Assembly (NCBI GenBank): GCA_002372735.1
Contig: DFIE01000049.1
Coordinates: 1 to 15,490 of the forward strand
Direction: 5' to 3'
Origin: Clostridiales bacterium UBA3705
Lineage (GTDB): Bacteria > Bacillota_A > Clostridia > Oscillospirales > Oscillospiraceae
Length of the DNA: 15,490 nucleotides
The notes under the pieces were generated by a model, which worked only from the letters and a program-made list of their open reading frames with translations, did no database searches and was not told the DNA's origin. The first letter of the stretch is position 1, and each line of letters begins with the position of its first letter. This document shows positions 1-6,852 of the stretch, piece by piece. The translations under genes and the position numbers were made by a program.

Positions 1-260
1 TCGCACTTGATGTACTGCATGGTGTCGTAAATCGCCAGGCCGGAGGTAATCACGCCGCCGGGGCTGTTGATGTAAAACTGAATGTCCTTGTCCGGGTCCT
101 GGGCCTCCAGATAGAGCATCTGGGCGATGATCAGGCTGGCGGTAGTGTCGTTGACCTCTTCGGACAGGATGATGATGCGGTCATTGAGCAGGCGGGAAAA
201 GATGTCGTAGGAACGCTCGCCCCGGCTGGTCTGCTCCACCACATAGGGAACTAAACTCAT
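1..260 (-). CDS. clpP: ATP-dependent Clp protease proteolytic subunit ClpP (N-terminal part, cut by window edge)
   Basis: This is the serine protease subunit that forms a tetradecameric barrel and degrades proteins unfolded by ClpX or ClpC in the cytoplasm. The first 86 residues are visible, beginning [20 protein letters not shown], a standard ClpP N-terminus. The segment [11 protein letters not shown] (about 26-36) and the SPGG oxyanion loop (66-69) are family hallmarks. The catalytic Ser, His and Asp lie beyond the left edge and cannot be checked. The start is the ATG at 258-260, preceded by AAAGGAG at good spacing. It lies 68 bases downstream of tig on the same strand, the usual tig-clpP order, and I see no separate promoter in the gap, so co-transcription with tig is likely. 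clpX would be expected next, outside the window (inference). Confidence 0.97.
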   Translation of the reverse strand, partial: MSLVPYVVEQTSRGERSYDIFSRLLNDRIIILSEEVNDTTASLIIAQMLYLEAQDPDKDIQFYINSPGGVITSGLAIYDTMQYIKC

Positions 261-280
261 ATTGGCTTCTCCTTTCGATG

Positions 281-293
281 GGGGCAGAGCCCC
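281..293 (-). other. Small hairpin in the tig-clpP gap
   Basis: GGGGC-AGA-GCCCC forms a 5-bp stem with a 3-nt loop between the tig stop and the clpP ribosome site. No T-run follows it on the minus strand, so it is not an intrinsic terminator. It could be an RNA processing or stability element between the two cistrons, but with so short a stem in GC-rich DNA chance is also possible. Confidence 0.3.
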
Positions 294-328
294 GGTCTCA
301 GAATCATTGTAACCCGCCGGGCAGTGGA

Positions 329-1630
329 TTATTCCTCGGGCTTCTCGGTCTCGGGCGCAGTGGCCACGGCAGCGGCCACCACCAGGTCACGGGCCTTGCG
401 GACCTTGAGGTCGGTGGTGATTTCCTCAGCGGGGACCAGAGTACGGACTCTGTCAAGCTCCATGCCGTACTGCTCGGCCAGCTTGGTGTACTCGGCGTTC
501 AGGTCCTCCTCGCCGATCTCGATGCCCTCGGCCTCGGCGATGGCGGTGAGCACGGTGCGCAGACGGACCTGCCGCTCAGCGGAGGGACGGATGCTGGCCT
601 TGAAGCCGGACAGGTCGCCGCCCAGCATCTTGCTGTACTGCTCCAGGCTCATGCCCTGGCTGCGCAGCTGATAGTCAAAATTCTCCATCTCGGAGTCCAC
701 CTCGGCGTCGATCATGGCGGCGGGGAGCTCAACCTTGGCAGACTCGGCCACCTTCTCCATCACGGCGGACTCAAAGGCGCGGTCGGCCTCTTCGTTTTTC
801 TTGTTCTGCAGATCCTTGCGGATGTCGGCGCGCAGCTCCTCCAGGGTGTCAAACTCAGACACGTCCTTGGCCAGCTCGTCGTCCTTGGCGGGAACCTGGG
901 TCTCTTTGATCTCGTGGACCTTCACCTGGAAGACCACGGGGGCGCCGGCCAGTTCCTTGGCGTGGTAGTCCTCGGGGAAGGTGATGTCCAGCTCCTTCTC
1001 CTCGCCGGCCTGGGCGCCGATCAGCTGCTCCTCAAAGCCGGGGATGAAGGTGTGGCTGCCAAGACGGAGCTCGTAGTCCTCAGCGGTGCCGCCGTCAAAG
1101 GGGACGCCGTCCTTCAGGCCCTTGTAGTCGATGACCACAGTGTCGCCCTCCTGGGCGGGACGCTCCACGGTGACGATTCGGGCCACGTCGTTGGCCTTGC
1201 GGTCCAGCTCAGCCTCCACCTCTTCGTCGGTGACAACGGCTTCGGTCTTGGGGGCCTCAACGCCCTTGTACTGGCCAAGCTCCACCTCGGGATACAGGTC
1301 CACCTGGATGGTGAGCTCCAGGGACTTGTCCTCCCGGACGTTCATATCGGTTACAGAGGGCTGACCCACAGTCTTCCAGCCCTGGTCCAGAACCGCCTGC
1401 TGGAACACGTCGGGGAAGATCTCCTCCACCGCGTCGGTGTGGAAGATCTCGGCGCCGTAGAGATTCTCGATCATCTTGCGGGGGGCCTTGCCCTTGCGGA
1501 AGCCGGGCACCGCAATGTACTTGCGGTTCTTGAGATAGGCCTTGGAGATGCCGGACTCGAAGACTTCCTTCTCGACCTCGACGACGACCTTCAGCGTGTT
1601 GTTTTCACGGTTTGCGCTTTTGACATTCAT
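329..1630 (-). CDS. tig: Trigger factor, ribosome-associated chaperone and peptidyl-prolyl isomerase
   Basis: Trigger factor binds the ribosome near the exit tunnel and shields nascent chains. The product is 433 residues, a normal length. The N-terminal ribosome-binding domain carries the signature GFRKGKAP at 43-50. The FKBP-type isomerase domain spans about 161-242 ([10 protein letters not shown], then [11 protein letters not shown] at 195-205). The rest is the helical C-terminal chaperone domain, ending in an acidic-lysine tail. The frame is open 31 codons further upstream. I chose the ATG at 1628-1630 because AGGAGG sits at correct spacing before it and because trigger factors begin like [15 protein letters not shown]. 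The upstream extension would include promoter DNA. It heads a probable tig-clpP operon with its own promoter, whose -35 overlaps the end of the metallophosphoesterase gene. Confidence 0.97.
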   Translation of the reverse strand: MNVKSANRENNTLKVVVEVEKEVFESGISKAYLKNRKYIAVPGFRKGKAPRKMIENLYGAEIFHTDAVEEIFPDVFQQAVLDQGWKTVGQPSVTDMNVREDKSLELTIQVDLYPEVELGQYKGVEAPKTEAVVTDEEVEAELDRKANDVARIVTVERPAQEGDTVVIDYKGLKDGVPFDGGTAEDYELRLGSHTFIPGFEEQLIGAQAGEEKELDITFPEDYHAKELAGAPVVFQVKVHEIKETQVPAKDDELAKDVSEFDTLEELRADIRKDLQNKKNEEADRAFESAVMEKVAESAKVELPAAMIDAEVDSEMENFDYQLRSQGMSLEQYSKMLGGDLSGFKASIRPSAERQVRLRTVLTAIAEAEGIEIGEEDLNAEYTKLAEQYGMELDRVRTLVPAEEITTDLKVRKARDLVVAAAVATAPETEKPEE

Positions 1631-1695
1631 GGTATGATATCCTCCTGTATGGTTCACGGCAGGCGTAAACGCCGTATGATGCCTTAATCCGTTAT

Positions 1696-1723
1696 ATTCT
1701 AGCAGAAAAAATTCAAAATTCAA
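1696..1723 (-). promoter_or_regulatory. Probable sigma-A promoter for tig-clpP
   Basis: On the minus strand there is TTGAAT (1718-1723), a 16-nt spacer and TAGAAT (1696-1701). A TG dinucleotide one base before the -10 makes it an extended -10 element. The -35 overlaps the stop codon of the metallophosphoesterase gene. The leader to the tig ATG is about 60 nt and contains a small GGCG-TTTA-CGCC hairpin. No terminator separates the upstream operon from this promoter, so some read-through into tig is likely. Confidence 0.65.
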
Positions 1724-2433
1724 GTCCTATTTTGTGAATTTTCCGGACTTTTGACCAAAACCGGGACAAAGTCCGTATAGTCCGCCGCCACCAAGTGAAA
1801 GTCGATGCCCTCGTACAGGCCGGTGATGGCCAGGCGGTGGCTCTCGGAGTGGAGATGGCCGTACCAGCACTGGCGCACCCCGTAGCGGTGCAGCAGCTCC
1901 AGAATGGGCCGGCACTCATAGCCCCGGTACACCGGCGGGTAGTGGAGAAAACAGATCTTCTCCCGGTCCCCCGCGGCCTTCAGAGAGGTCTCCAGCCGGA
2001 TCATCTCCCGGTTGAAGACCTTTTCATCGTGGGTGCCCTGCTTGTCCTCTTCAAAGAACCAGCCCCGGGTGCCGCAGATGGCCAGGTCCTGCCAGGTGTA
2101 GCAGTTGTTGTGCAGCACCCACAGATCTTCAAATCCGTTTTGGGCGCAGAATTTGTAAAATTTGGAGGCGGTGGTCCACCAGTAGTCGTGGTTGCCCTTG
2201 AGAATGATCTTCCGGCCGGGAATGGCTGCAATAAAGGCAAAGTCCTCTCTGGCCCGCTCCAGGTCCATGGACCAGCTCAGATCCCCCAGCAGGACGGTGG
2301 TGTCCTCCGGGCCGATGACGGAAAGTCCCCGGCGGAGCTTGTCCACATAGCCCACCCAGCGGCTGCCGAAGACGTCCATGGGCTTGTTGGCCTCAAAGGA
2401 GAGGTGCAGGTCTCCGATGGCGTACAGTGACAT
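1720..2433 (-). CDS. Calcineurin-like metallophosphoesterase (COG1768-type predicted phosphohydrolase)
   Basis: This is a 237-residue cytoplasmic protein of the two-metal metallophosphoesterase superfamily, close to the small uncharacterised phosphohydrolases of Firmicutes. The full motif set is visible in order: GDLH (7-10), GDLSWS (50-55), GNHD (80-83), a histidine in CFLHYPP (H164) and GHLH (192-195). These supply the Asp, His and Asn ligands of a dinuclear centre. There is no signal peptide. The substrate is unknown and cannot be read from the sequence. The ATG at 2431-2433 has a GGGAGGGG-type ribosome site. The gene lies 12 bases after the dipeptidase stop and is the last gene of the lepB operon. 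Family assignment is secure; biological role is not. Confidence 0.9.
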   Translation of the reverse strand: MSLYAIGDLHLSFEANKPMDVFGSRWVGYVDKLRRGLSVIGPEDTTVLLGDLSWSMDLERAREDFAFIAAIPGRKIILKGNHDYWWTTASKFYKFCAQNGFEDLWVLHNNCYTWQDLAICGTRGWFFEEDKQGTHDEKVFNREMIRLETSLKAAGDREKICFLHYPPVYRGYECRPILELLHRYGVRQCWYGHLHSESHRLAITGLYEGIDFHLVAADYTDFVPVLVKSPENSQNRT

Positions 2434-2445
2434 ATCCCCTCCCGG

Positions 2446-3417
2446 CTAGTCGCCCACCCGGCTGCGCTGAAGGTGGCGCAGGACAAAGTGTACCGCGTTG
2501 TTATTAAAGATGTGGTTGATCTGCTCCTCCTCCATGCCGCACGCCGCCAGATAGGCGCCCAGGTCGTTGTAGCTGTCCACCCCGGTGAAGCCGTCGGGCA
2601 GCAGGTCGCAGCCGTCCAGGTCGCCCCCCAGGGCCAGGTGGTGGGCCCCGCCCAGGTCCAAAAAGTGGTCAATGTGCCGCTTGACGTCAGAGAAGTCCGC
2701 CCGCTCGGCTGTGGTGAGGAAGGGGACGTAGAGATTCAGCCCCACAAGCCCGCCCAGGTTGCACAGCACCTTGAACTGCTCGTCGGTGAGATTCCGGCTG
2801 TGGTCGCACACCGCCCGGCTGTTGGAGTGGGAGGCCACCAGCGGGGCCGAGGTGATATCCACCACGTCCCAGAAGGCCCGCTCAGACAGATGGGACACGT
2901 CGATGACAATACCCAGCTCCTGTGCCCGGCGGACAAAGGCCCTGCCCTGGTCGGTCAGGCCCTCGCCGGTGAGATGGGAGCCCGCCAGCAGATTCCGGTG
3001 GTTCCAGGTCAGGGTGGTCATGGTAAAGCCCAGGTCCTTCAGCTCCTCCAGCCGGCCCGGGTCACAGCCGATGACCTCCGGCCCCTCCAGGGAGAGCAGC
3101 GCCGGCCGGAGGCCGGCCTTGGTCACCCGGATCAGATCCTCCGCGGTGCGGCACAGGCGCACCCGGTCATGGTTCTGCTCCAGCTGGGTGAGAAAGTCTG
3201 ACAGGGCAGTGACGAATTTTGCCTCTGCCTGGGGCCGGGTCAGAGCCCCGCCGGTCTGGTCGTAGACGCAGCAGAAGGCGTAGTACTGAATGTGGTGCAG
3301 CAGCCGGTCGCCCCGGGCCAGATCCAGCTGCAGATCGTTTTGGGCCAGAGACTTGCCTTGGGCGGAGAGCTCCACCGCGGTGTCACAGTGCAGGTCAAAA
3401 ACAGGATAGGTCTTCAT
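2446..3417 (-). CDS. Membrane-dipeptidase-like metallopeptidase, family M19
   Basis: The 323-residue protein belongs to the M19 (renal dipeptidase-like) amidohydrolase-fold family, which cleaves dipeptides using two zinc ions. Visible ligands are HCD near the N-terminus (H10, D12), the bridging glutamate in LEGPE (E111), DVSHLS (H176), ASHSNSR (H197) and the aspartate in LGGDLDG (D266). All expected metal residues are present, so the enzyme is probably active. There is no signal peptide or lipobox, so it is likely cytoplasmic and concerned with peptide turnover (inference). Its start overlaps the yraN stop by four bases (ATGA), indicating translational coupling. Substrate preference, for example for D-amino-acid dipeptides, cannot be told. 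Confidence 0.95.
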   Translation of the reverse strand: MKTYPVFDLHCDTAVELSAQGKSLAQNDLQLDLARGDRLLHHIQYYAFCCVYDQTGGALTRPQAEAKFVTALSDFLTQLEQNHDRVRLCRTAEDLIRVTKAGLRPALLSLEGPEVIGCDPGRLEELKDLGFTMTTLTWNHRNLLAGSHLTGEGLTDQGRAFVRRAQELGIVIDVSHLSERAFWDVVDITSAPLVASHSNSRAVCDHSRNLTDEQFKVLCNLGGLVGLNLYVPFLTTAERADFSDVKRHIDHFLDLGGAHHLALGGDLDGCDLLPDGFTGVDSYNDLGAYLAACGMEEEQINHIFNNNAVHFVLRHLQRSRVGD

Positions 3418-3779
3418 TGAAAAGCGTCCTCCAGATGGTTGATTTGGGGGCGCCGGGTCTCGGCGCCCTGGGGGGCGTAGATCTCCACCACGTCAAACCG
3501 GGGCTGCAGCTCGGTCTCGTTCAGGCTCAGCCACAGGCCGGCGGTGGCCCGGAGCCGGGCCTGCTTGCGGCTGTCTACAAACTCCGCCGCCCGGGCAAAA
3601 TGATCGTCCCTGCGGAGCTTGACCTCCACAAAGACGATGTAGGTCCGGTTTTTCACAATCAGGTCAATCTCCCCGAAGCGGCAGCGGTAATTGGCTGCCA
3701 CCAGCCGGTAGCCCCTGCGGCGCAGATACCGGGCAGCCAGCTGCTCGCCCCAGCTGCCTGTGCTGCCTGCCGGGTTCAT
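3414..3779 (-). CDS. yraN: YraN family (UPF0102) endonuclease-like protein
   Basis: This 121-residue protein is full length for the UPF0102/YraN family, which has a PD-(D/E)XK nuclease-like fold. The core is visible as GEIDLI (36-41, with D39) followed by FVEVK (50-54, with E52 and K54), the acidic and lysine residues of that fold. The molecular function of the family is not firmly established. It overlaps rnhB upstream and the dipeptidase downstream, each through a four-base ATGA overlap. rnhB-yraN adjacency is common in bacteria and fits a shared link to nucleic acid maintenance (inference). The N-terminus is a few residues longer than some homologues, but the coupled ATG is the natural start. 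Confidence 0.93.
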   Translation of the reverse strand: MNPAGSTGSWGEQLAARYLRRRGYRLVAANYRCRFGEIDLIVKNRTYIVFVEVKLRRDDHFARAAEFVDSRKQARLRATAGLWLSLNETELQPRFDVVEIYAPQGAETRRPQINHLEDAFQ

Positions 3780-4384
3780 CGGTCCCCCTCCGGGTGCAGA
3801 AAGCTCCTCCGGTGGACAGGGCTGGGGCCGTATTGGGCCAGGGCTGCATAGTGGGCCTTGGTGCCATAGCCCTTGTGGGCGGCAAAGCCGTATTGGGGAT
3901 ATTGGGCATCCAGGGTGAGCATGTACCGGTCCCGGGTCACCTTGGCCAGGATGGAGGCCGCGGCGATGGAGGGACAGGTGGCGTCCCCCTTGACCACCGT
4001 GCGGGTGGGCAAGCCCAGGCCGGGGTCCCGGTTGCCATCCACCAGGCAGTAGTCCGGGGCGGCGGACAGGGCCGCCACGGCCCCCCGCATGGCCCGGAAG
4101 GTGGCCTGGAGAATGTTGATTTCGTCAATGGTGCGCTCGTCCACCATGCACACCGCCCAGGCCAGGGCCTGCCGGGTGATCAGGTCATACAGCGCCTCCC
4201 GCCGCTTGGGGGAGAGCTTTTTGGAGTCGTCCAGCCCCGGCAGCTCCAGCCCCGGGGGCAGGATGCAGGCCCCGGCGCACACAGGCCCCGCCAGAGGGCC
4301 CCGGCCGGCCTCGTCCACCCCGCAGACCAGGGCGTAACCCTGGGTCCGGGCCAGGTCTTCGTATTCATAGGTCAGCTGGTGCAT
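3776..4384 (-). CDS. rnhB: Ribonuclease HII
   Basis: RNase HII cuts the RNA strand of RNA/DNA hybrids and starts removal of single ribonucleotides from DNA. The product is 202 residues, typical for the family. The motif GVDEAGRGP (22-30) supplies the first acidic pair D24/E25 and the GRG loop that senses the ribose. VDGN (D116) and KGD (D134) supply the other two catalytic aspartates, followed by the conserved [13 protein letters not shown]. The frame stays open 62 codons upstream, but those codons lie inside rbgA in another frame and look like non-coding shadow. I chose the ATG at 4382-4384, which has AAGGGGAG before it and gives the usual N-terminus. It overlaps the rbgA 3' end by 20 bases. 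Confidence 0.97.
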   Translation of the reverse strand: MHQLTYEYEDLARTQGYALVCGVDEAGRGPLAGPVCAGACILPPGLELPGLDDSKKLSPKRREALYDLITRQALAWAVCMVDERTIDEINILQATFRAMRGAVAALSAAPDYCLVDGNRDPGLGLPTRTVVKGDATCPSIAAASILAKVTRDRYMLTLDAQYPQYGFAAHKGYGTKAHYAALAQYGPSPVHRRSFLHPEGDR

Positions 4385-5261
4385 CCGTGCTCTCCCCTTC
4401 TGCGGCCGGGGTTTCCAGGGTGAAGCGGCCCAGCTTGACACTGCGGTACTCCTCCAACAAAACCCGGGCCATACGCTCGGTGTCAATCTCTCCGCCGGAG
4501 AGCAAAAAGCCCCGCCTTTTGCCCGCCAGCCGGAGCAGCTCCCAGCCGTCGGTATCCGGCTGAGGGTCAATCTTATAGCGGTCCCGGATGGCCTGGGGAT
4601 AGCGCTGCCAGAGCAGCTCCATCAGCCGCATGGCCAGGGTTTCGATGTCCAAAATATCGTCCTTTACCGCCCCGGTATAGGCCAGGCGCAGGCCCACCTC
4701 GGGGTCGTCAAACTTGGGCCAGAGGATGCCCGGGGTGTCCAGAAGCAGCAGGCCCTGGTCGATGGTGACCCACTGCTTGCCCCGGGTGACGCCGGGGCGG
4801 TTTTCCGTCTTGGCGCCCTTGCGGCCGGCCACCTGGTTGATAAAGGTGGACTTGCCCACGTTGGGAATGCCCACGATCATCACCTTCAGGGGCTTGCCCG
4901 CCATGCCACGGCTGGCGTAGCGCCGGAGCTTTTCCGCCAGCAGGCTGCGCAGGGCCGGGCCGAAGTCGGAGATCCCCTTGCGGGATTTGCAGTCGGTCTG
5001 GATCACAGCAAAGCCCTGCCTGCGGAAGGCGGCAGCCCAGGCCTTGGTCTGGGCAGGGTCGGCCATGTCGATGCGGTTTAAAATGATCATCCGGGGCTTG
5101 CTGCCGCACAGGGCGGCAATATCCGGATTACGGGAGGAGACCGGGATGCGGGCGTCTACAATTTCGCACACCGCGTCCACCAGCTTCAGGTCGGTCTCCA
5201 TCATCCGCCGGGTTTTGGTCATATGCCCGGGGTACCATTGAATGTTCAGTTCCTCAGCCAT
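4365..5261 (-). CDS. rbgA: Ribosome biogenesis GTPase RbgA (YlqF), circularly permuted
   Basis: RbgA is a GTPase needed for late assembly of the 50S subunit. The 298-residue protein shows the family N-terminus with WYPGHM (9-14) and the permuted motif order: G4 first (NRID, 62-65), then G1 GIPNVGKST (131-139), then G3 DTPG (175-178). The C-terminal ANTAR-like helical domain follows. An oddity is that G4 reads NRID where NKxD is the textbook form; lysine to arginine is conservative and probably functional. It begins eight bases before the lepB stop and ends inside the rnhB start region, so it is embedded in the operon. lepB-ylqF-rnhB order is well known in Firmicutes. Confidence 0.96.
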   Translation of the reverse strand: MAEELNIQWYPGHMTKTRRMMETDLKLVDAVCEIVDARIPVSSRNPDIAALCGSKPRMIILNRIDMADPAQTKAWAAAFRRQGFAVIQTDCKSRKGISDFGPALRSLLAEKLRRYASRGMAGKPLKVMIVGIPNVGKSTFINQVAGRKGAKTENRPGVTRGKQWVTIDQGLLLLDTPGILWPKFDDPEVGLRLAYTGAVKDDILDIETLAMRLMELLWQRYPQAIRDRYKIDPQPDTDGWELLRLAGKRRGFLLSGGEIDTERMARVLLEEYRSVKLGRFTLETPAAEGESTDAPADL

Positions 5262-5922
5262 TGGATTTGATCGCTCCGAATCTGGACCAGCTGCGCTGGC
5301 CGAAGTTGTCCCAGTCCTGCCCGGGCAGCAGCACCATCAGGGCCCGGCCCACGATATACCGGTCCTGCACGGCGCCGATACGGGGGTCACGGCTGTCGGT
5401 GGAGTTGTTGCGGTTGTCCCCCATGAGGAAATAGCAGCCCATGGGGATCTCCAGCTTGAAGCCGCTGTAGGTGATGGCGTTGGCCCGCATGGGCTCGCGG
5501 ATATAGGGCTCGTCCATGGGCTGGCCGTCGATCCAAAGGCGCAGGGTGGCGCCGTCGGCGTCGGCCTTCAGCTCCACGGTCTGGCCGCCCACGGCCACCA
5601 CGCGCTTGACAATGGGCTTGCCCTCTTCAAACTCGGGCACGCAGGCCACAACGATGTCCCCTGCCCGGTAGCCGGCGCACAGCACATTGCTCTGCAGGGC
5701 CAGATAGTCGCCCTTGGTGGCGGCAAATTCCTCGTCACCCACCAGGGTGGGATACATGGAGCTGCCGGAAACTCCCACCAGCCGGACGCAGAGCACGAAC
5801 AGCACGATCACCGCGCCAAGGATATACACCAGATCGTGATATATAATATAGACAGACCCTGCCAGGCCGCCGGGCTCGTCGGCCTTCTTTTTGGTCTTTT
5901 TCCCGTTGCTTTGGTTGTTCAT
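5254..5922 (-). CDS. lepB: Signal peptidase I (type I leader peptidase)
   Basis: The enzyme removes signal peptides from exported proteins on the outer face of the membrane. It has 222 residues: a lysine-rich cytoplasmic N-terminus, one transmembrane helix (about 28-50), then box B SGSSMYPTL with the nucleophile Ser55 followed by Met56. Box D IVKRVVAVGG contains the general base Lys106, and box E GDNRNNSTDSRD starts at 168. All catalytic elements are intact. One N-terminal membrane segment fits the Gram-positive form. The ATG at 5920-5922 has GGAGGG before it. It is the first gene of the operon running to the metallophosphoesterase. The ribosomal protein gene rplS, often found just upstream in other Firmicutes, is absent here; a divergent DUF1292 gene takes that place. 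Confidence 0.97.
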   Translation of the reverse strand: MNNQSNGKKTKKKADEPGGLAGSVYIIYHDLVYILGAVIVLFVLCVRLVGVSGSSMYPTLVGDEEFAATKGDYLALQSNVLCAGYRAGDIVVACVPEFEEGKPIVKRVVAVGGQTVELKADADGATLRLWIDGQPMDEPYIREPMRANAITYSGFKLEIPMGCYFLMGDNRNNSTDSRDPRIGAVQDRYIVGRALMVLLPGQDWDNFGQRSWSRFGAIKSNG

Positions 5923-5936
5923 AGGCCCTCCGATCC

Positions 5937-5956
5937 GCCCGTCTCACAAGACGGGC
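5937..5956 (-). promoter_or_regulatory. Leader hairpin just upstream of the lepB ribosome site
   Basis: GCCCGTC (5937-5943) and GACGGGC (5950-5956) form a perfect 7-bp stem with a 6-nt loop. It lies within the short transcribed leader of lepB, a few bases upstream of the GGAGGG ribosome site. There is no T-run on either side, so it is not a terminator. It may stabilise the 5' end of the operon mRNA or affect ribosome loading (inference). Confidence 0.45.
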
Positions 5957-5972
5957 TTGGTTTGCATCATCT

Positions 5973-5983
5973 ATTATATACCA
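5973..5983 (-). promoter_or_regulatory. Probable extended -10 promoter for the lepB operon
   Basis: The minus strand reads TGGTATATAAT here: TATAAT at 5973-5978, or TATATA at 5975-5980 with an upstream TG giving an extended -10. No good -35 is visible at 16-18 bases, where the sequence is TAGGAA-like. The predicted leader is about 45 nt. It faces away from the DUF1292 promoter at 6090-6118, so 5923-6168 is a divergent promoter region, AT-rich compared with its surroundings, with no gene that I can see. Confidence 0.55.
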
Positions 5984-6089
5984 TCAAAAGGGAAATTCCT
6001 AGCCCCGATTTTTTATTTTTTGTGAGCTTGCACAAAAACTGCCCTGTAATTTTACGAAAATTGCCAAGCACCAATCGGCAGGATGCCTC

Positions 6090-6118
6090 TTGATTTTCCG
6101 GCCCGAACCGGGTAAAAT
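6090..6118 (+). promoter_or_regulatory. Sigma-A-type promoter for the DUF1292 gene (and possibly the 6S-like RNA)
   Basis: TTGATT (6090-6095), a 17-nt spacer and TAAAAT (6113-6118) match the housekeeping consensus well. The leader runs about 45 nt to the ATG and contains the octamer GCATCCCG twice, at 6123-6130 and 6143-6150. This is the only convincing plus-strand promoter before the structured RNA at 6463, so the RNA may be made by processing of this transcript. Confidence 0.75.
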
Positions 6119-6168
6119 AGAAGCATCCCGGGAGCCGGTCCGGCATCCCGTTTGCGGAGGATTTTTCG

Positions 6169-6459
6169 ATGAGCAATCTCTACGGCGACGACTTCATCAC
6201 CATCACCGACGAAGACGGCGTGGAATACGAGCTGGAGGTCCTGGCCTCTGTGGAGTACTGCGGCGCCACCTATCTGGGGGTCTGCCCCGCCGGCCAGGAG
6301 GAAGAGGTCGAGCTGGAGGTCAGCGTCCTGAAGGTCTCCGAGGAAGACGGTGAGGAAATGCTCCTTGCAGTCACCGACGAGGACGAGCTGGCCGCGGTGT
6401 ACGAGCTGCTGCTGGACGAGTACGAGGAGGAGCCCGAAGAGGACGAGGACGCCGAATAA
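6169..6459 (+). CDS. DUF1292 family small acidic protein
   Basis: The 96-residue product matches the DUF1292 (YrzB-like) family in opening with a DDFITITDEDGVEYELEVL-type stretch and in its YLGVCPA and LAVTDEDELAAVYELL segments. It is strikingly acidic: by my count 35 Asp/Glu, one Lys and no Arg, with a nearly all-acidic C-terminal tail. There are two cysteines (31 and 39). The function of the family is unknown; it is widespread and usually small and soluble in Firmicutes. The ATG at 6169 has GGAGG eight bases upstream. The stop codon lies only a few bases before a large structured RNA. DUF1292 genes are often near housekeeping genes, which fits here. Confidence 0.9.
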   Translation: MSNLYGDDFITITDEDGVEYELEVLASVEYCGATYLGVCPAGQEEEVELEVSVLKVSEEDGEEMLLAVTDEDELAAVYELLLDEYEEEPEEDEDAE

Positions 6460-6462
6460 CTT

Positions 6463-6680
6463 CATTTGAACACCCTGCTTGGTGCGTGATGTACCCCTTT
6501 AAACCCACATCATATCTCAGGGATGCCTGATACTTCCGTGTTGGATTGTAGACCTCCCGCCCCGGCCGCGACCGTGGGTGGACGTTGGGAACAGCGAAGC
6601 CGCGGAGAGGCAACCCACCTGCCCTTTTTCGTGCAGGTTATAAACGGGTACACACGGCCACAGCGGGGTTTTCTTTACCC
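6463..6680 (+). ncRNA. ssrS: Probable 6S RNA (SsrS), regulator of RNA polymerase
   Basis: Hand folding gives the three-part 6S architecture. A long interrupted closing stem pairs 6468-6496 with 6646-6673, including TGTACCC (6490-6496) with GGGTACA (6646-6652) and ACCC (6472-6475) with GGGT (6666-6669). A large central bubble follows; its 3' side holds the hairpin ACCTGC/GCAGGT (6617-6622, 6633-6638) and an AT-rich TTATAAA, and its 5' side holds TCAGG/CCTGA (6517-6530). A long bulged apical arm runs 6540-6614, with GTTG/CAAC, CCTC/GAGG, CCGC/GCGG and GGC/GCC steps. 6S RNA mimics an open promoter and binds sigma-A holoenzyme (established knowledge). No covariance search was possible, so identity rests on architecture. 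Exact ends are uncertain. A strong terminator follows at 6713. Confidence 0.7.
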
Positions 6681-6712
6681 AAAATTCCTGCAAAGGGCGG
6701 TGCGGCGGCGGA

Positions 6713-6748
6713 CGGTTTTTCTGTTTTTTCAGAAAAACCGCTTTTTTT
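6713..6748 (+). terminator. Intrinsic terminator after the 6S-like RNA
   Basis: An 11-bp perfect stem, CGGTTTTTCTG (6713-6723) with CAGAAAAACCG (6730-6740), encloses a TTTTTT loop and is followed by C and seven T. It ends the DUF1292/6S-like transcription unit and insulates the foldase promoter 14 bases further on. It faces the plus strand only. Confidence 0.93.
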
Positions 6749-6761
6749 GCGCTTTTTCCAC

Positions 6762-6790
6762 TTGCAAGTCACCGGGATTGGCGTTATAAT
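6762..6790 (+). promoter_or_regulatory. Strong sigma-A-type promoter for the foldase gene
   Basis: TTGCAA (6762-6767), a 17-nt spacer and a perfect TATAAT (6785-6790). The expected start of transcription is near 6797, giving a leader of about 55 nt to the ATG at 6853. Confidence 0.88.
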
Positions 6791-6852
6791 GTATGCTATC
6801 TGATTACAGGGCACTGTACAGAAGCACACAATTTGAGAGGATGGATGAAACC

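Noticed and set aside
278..1687. Long plus-strand open frame opposite tig
   Set aside because: It is the exact complement of the trigger factor gene, leucine/glycine/histidine-rich with no family resemblance and no ribosome site. GC-rich codon use on the true strand keeps the opposite frame free of stops.
3776..4570. Longer RNase HII reading starting at 4570
   Set aside because: The extra 62 residues overlap rbgA in another frame, look non-coding, and lack the usual N-terminus; ATG 4384 has a ribosome site.
6463..6680. Alternative identities for the structured RNA: SRP RNA, RNase P RNA, tmRNA, T-box leader
   Set aside because: I found no GGAAG SRP apical loop, no RNase P core motifs, no tRNA-like ends and no T-box TGG antiterminator. 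It is also followed by a terminator before the next gene's own promoter.
6793..6852. Earlier foldase start at 6793
   Set aside because: That ATG lies beside the -10 box and upstream of the expected transcription start, so it could not be translated from this promoter.
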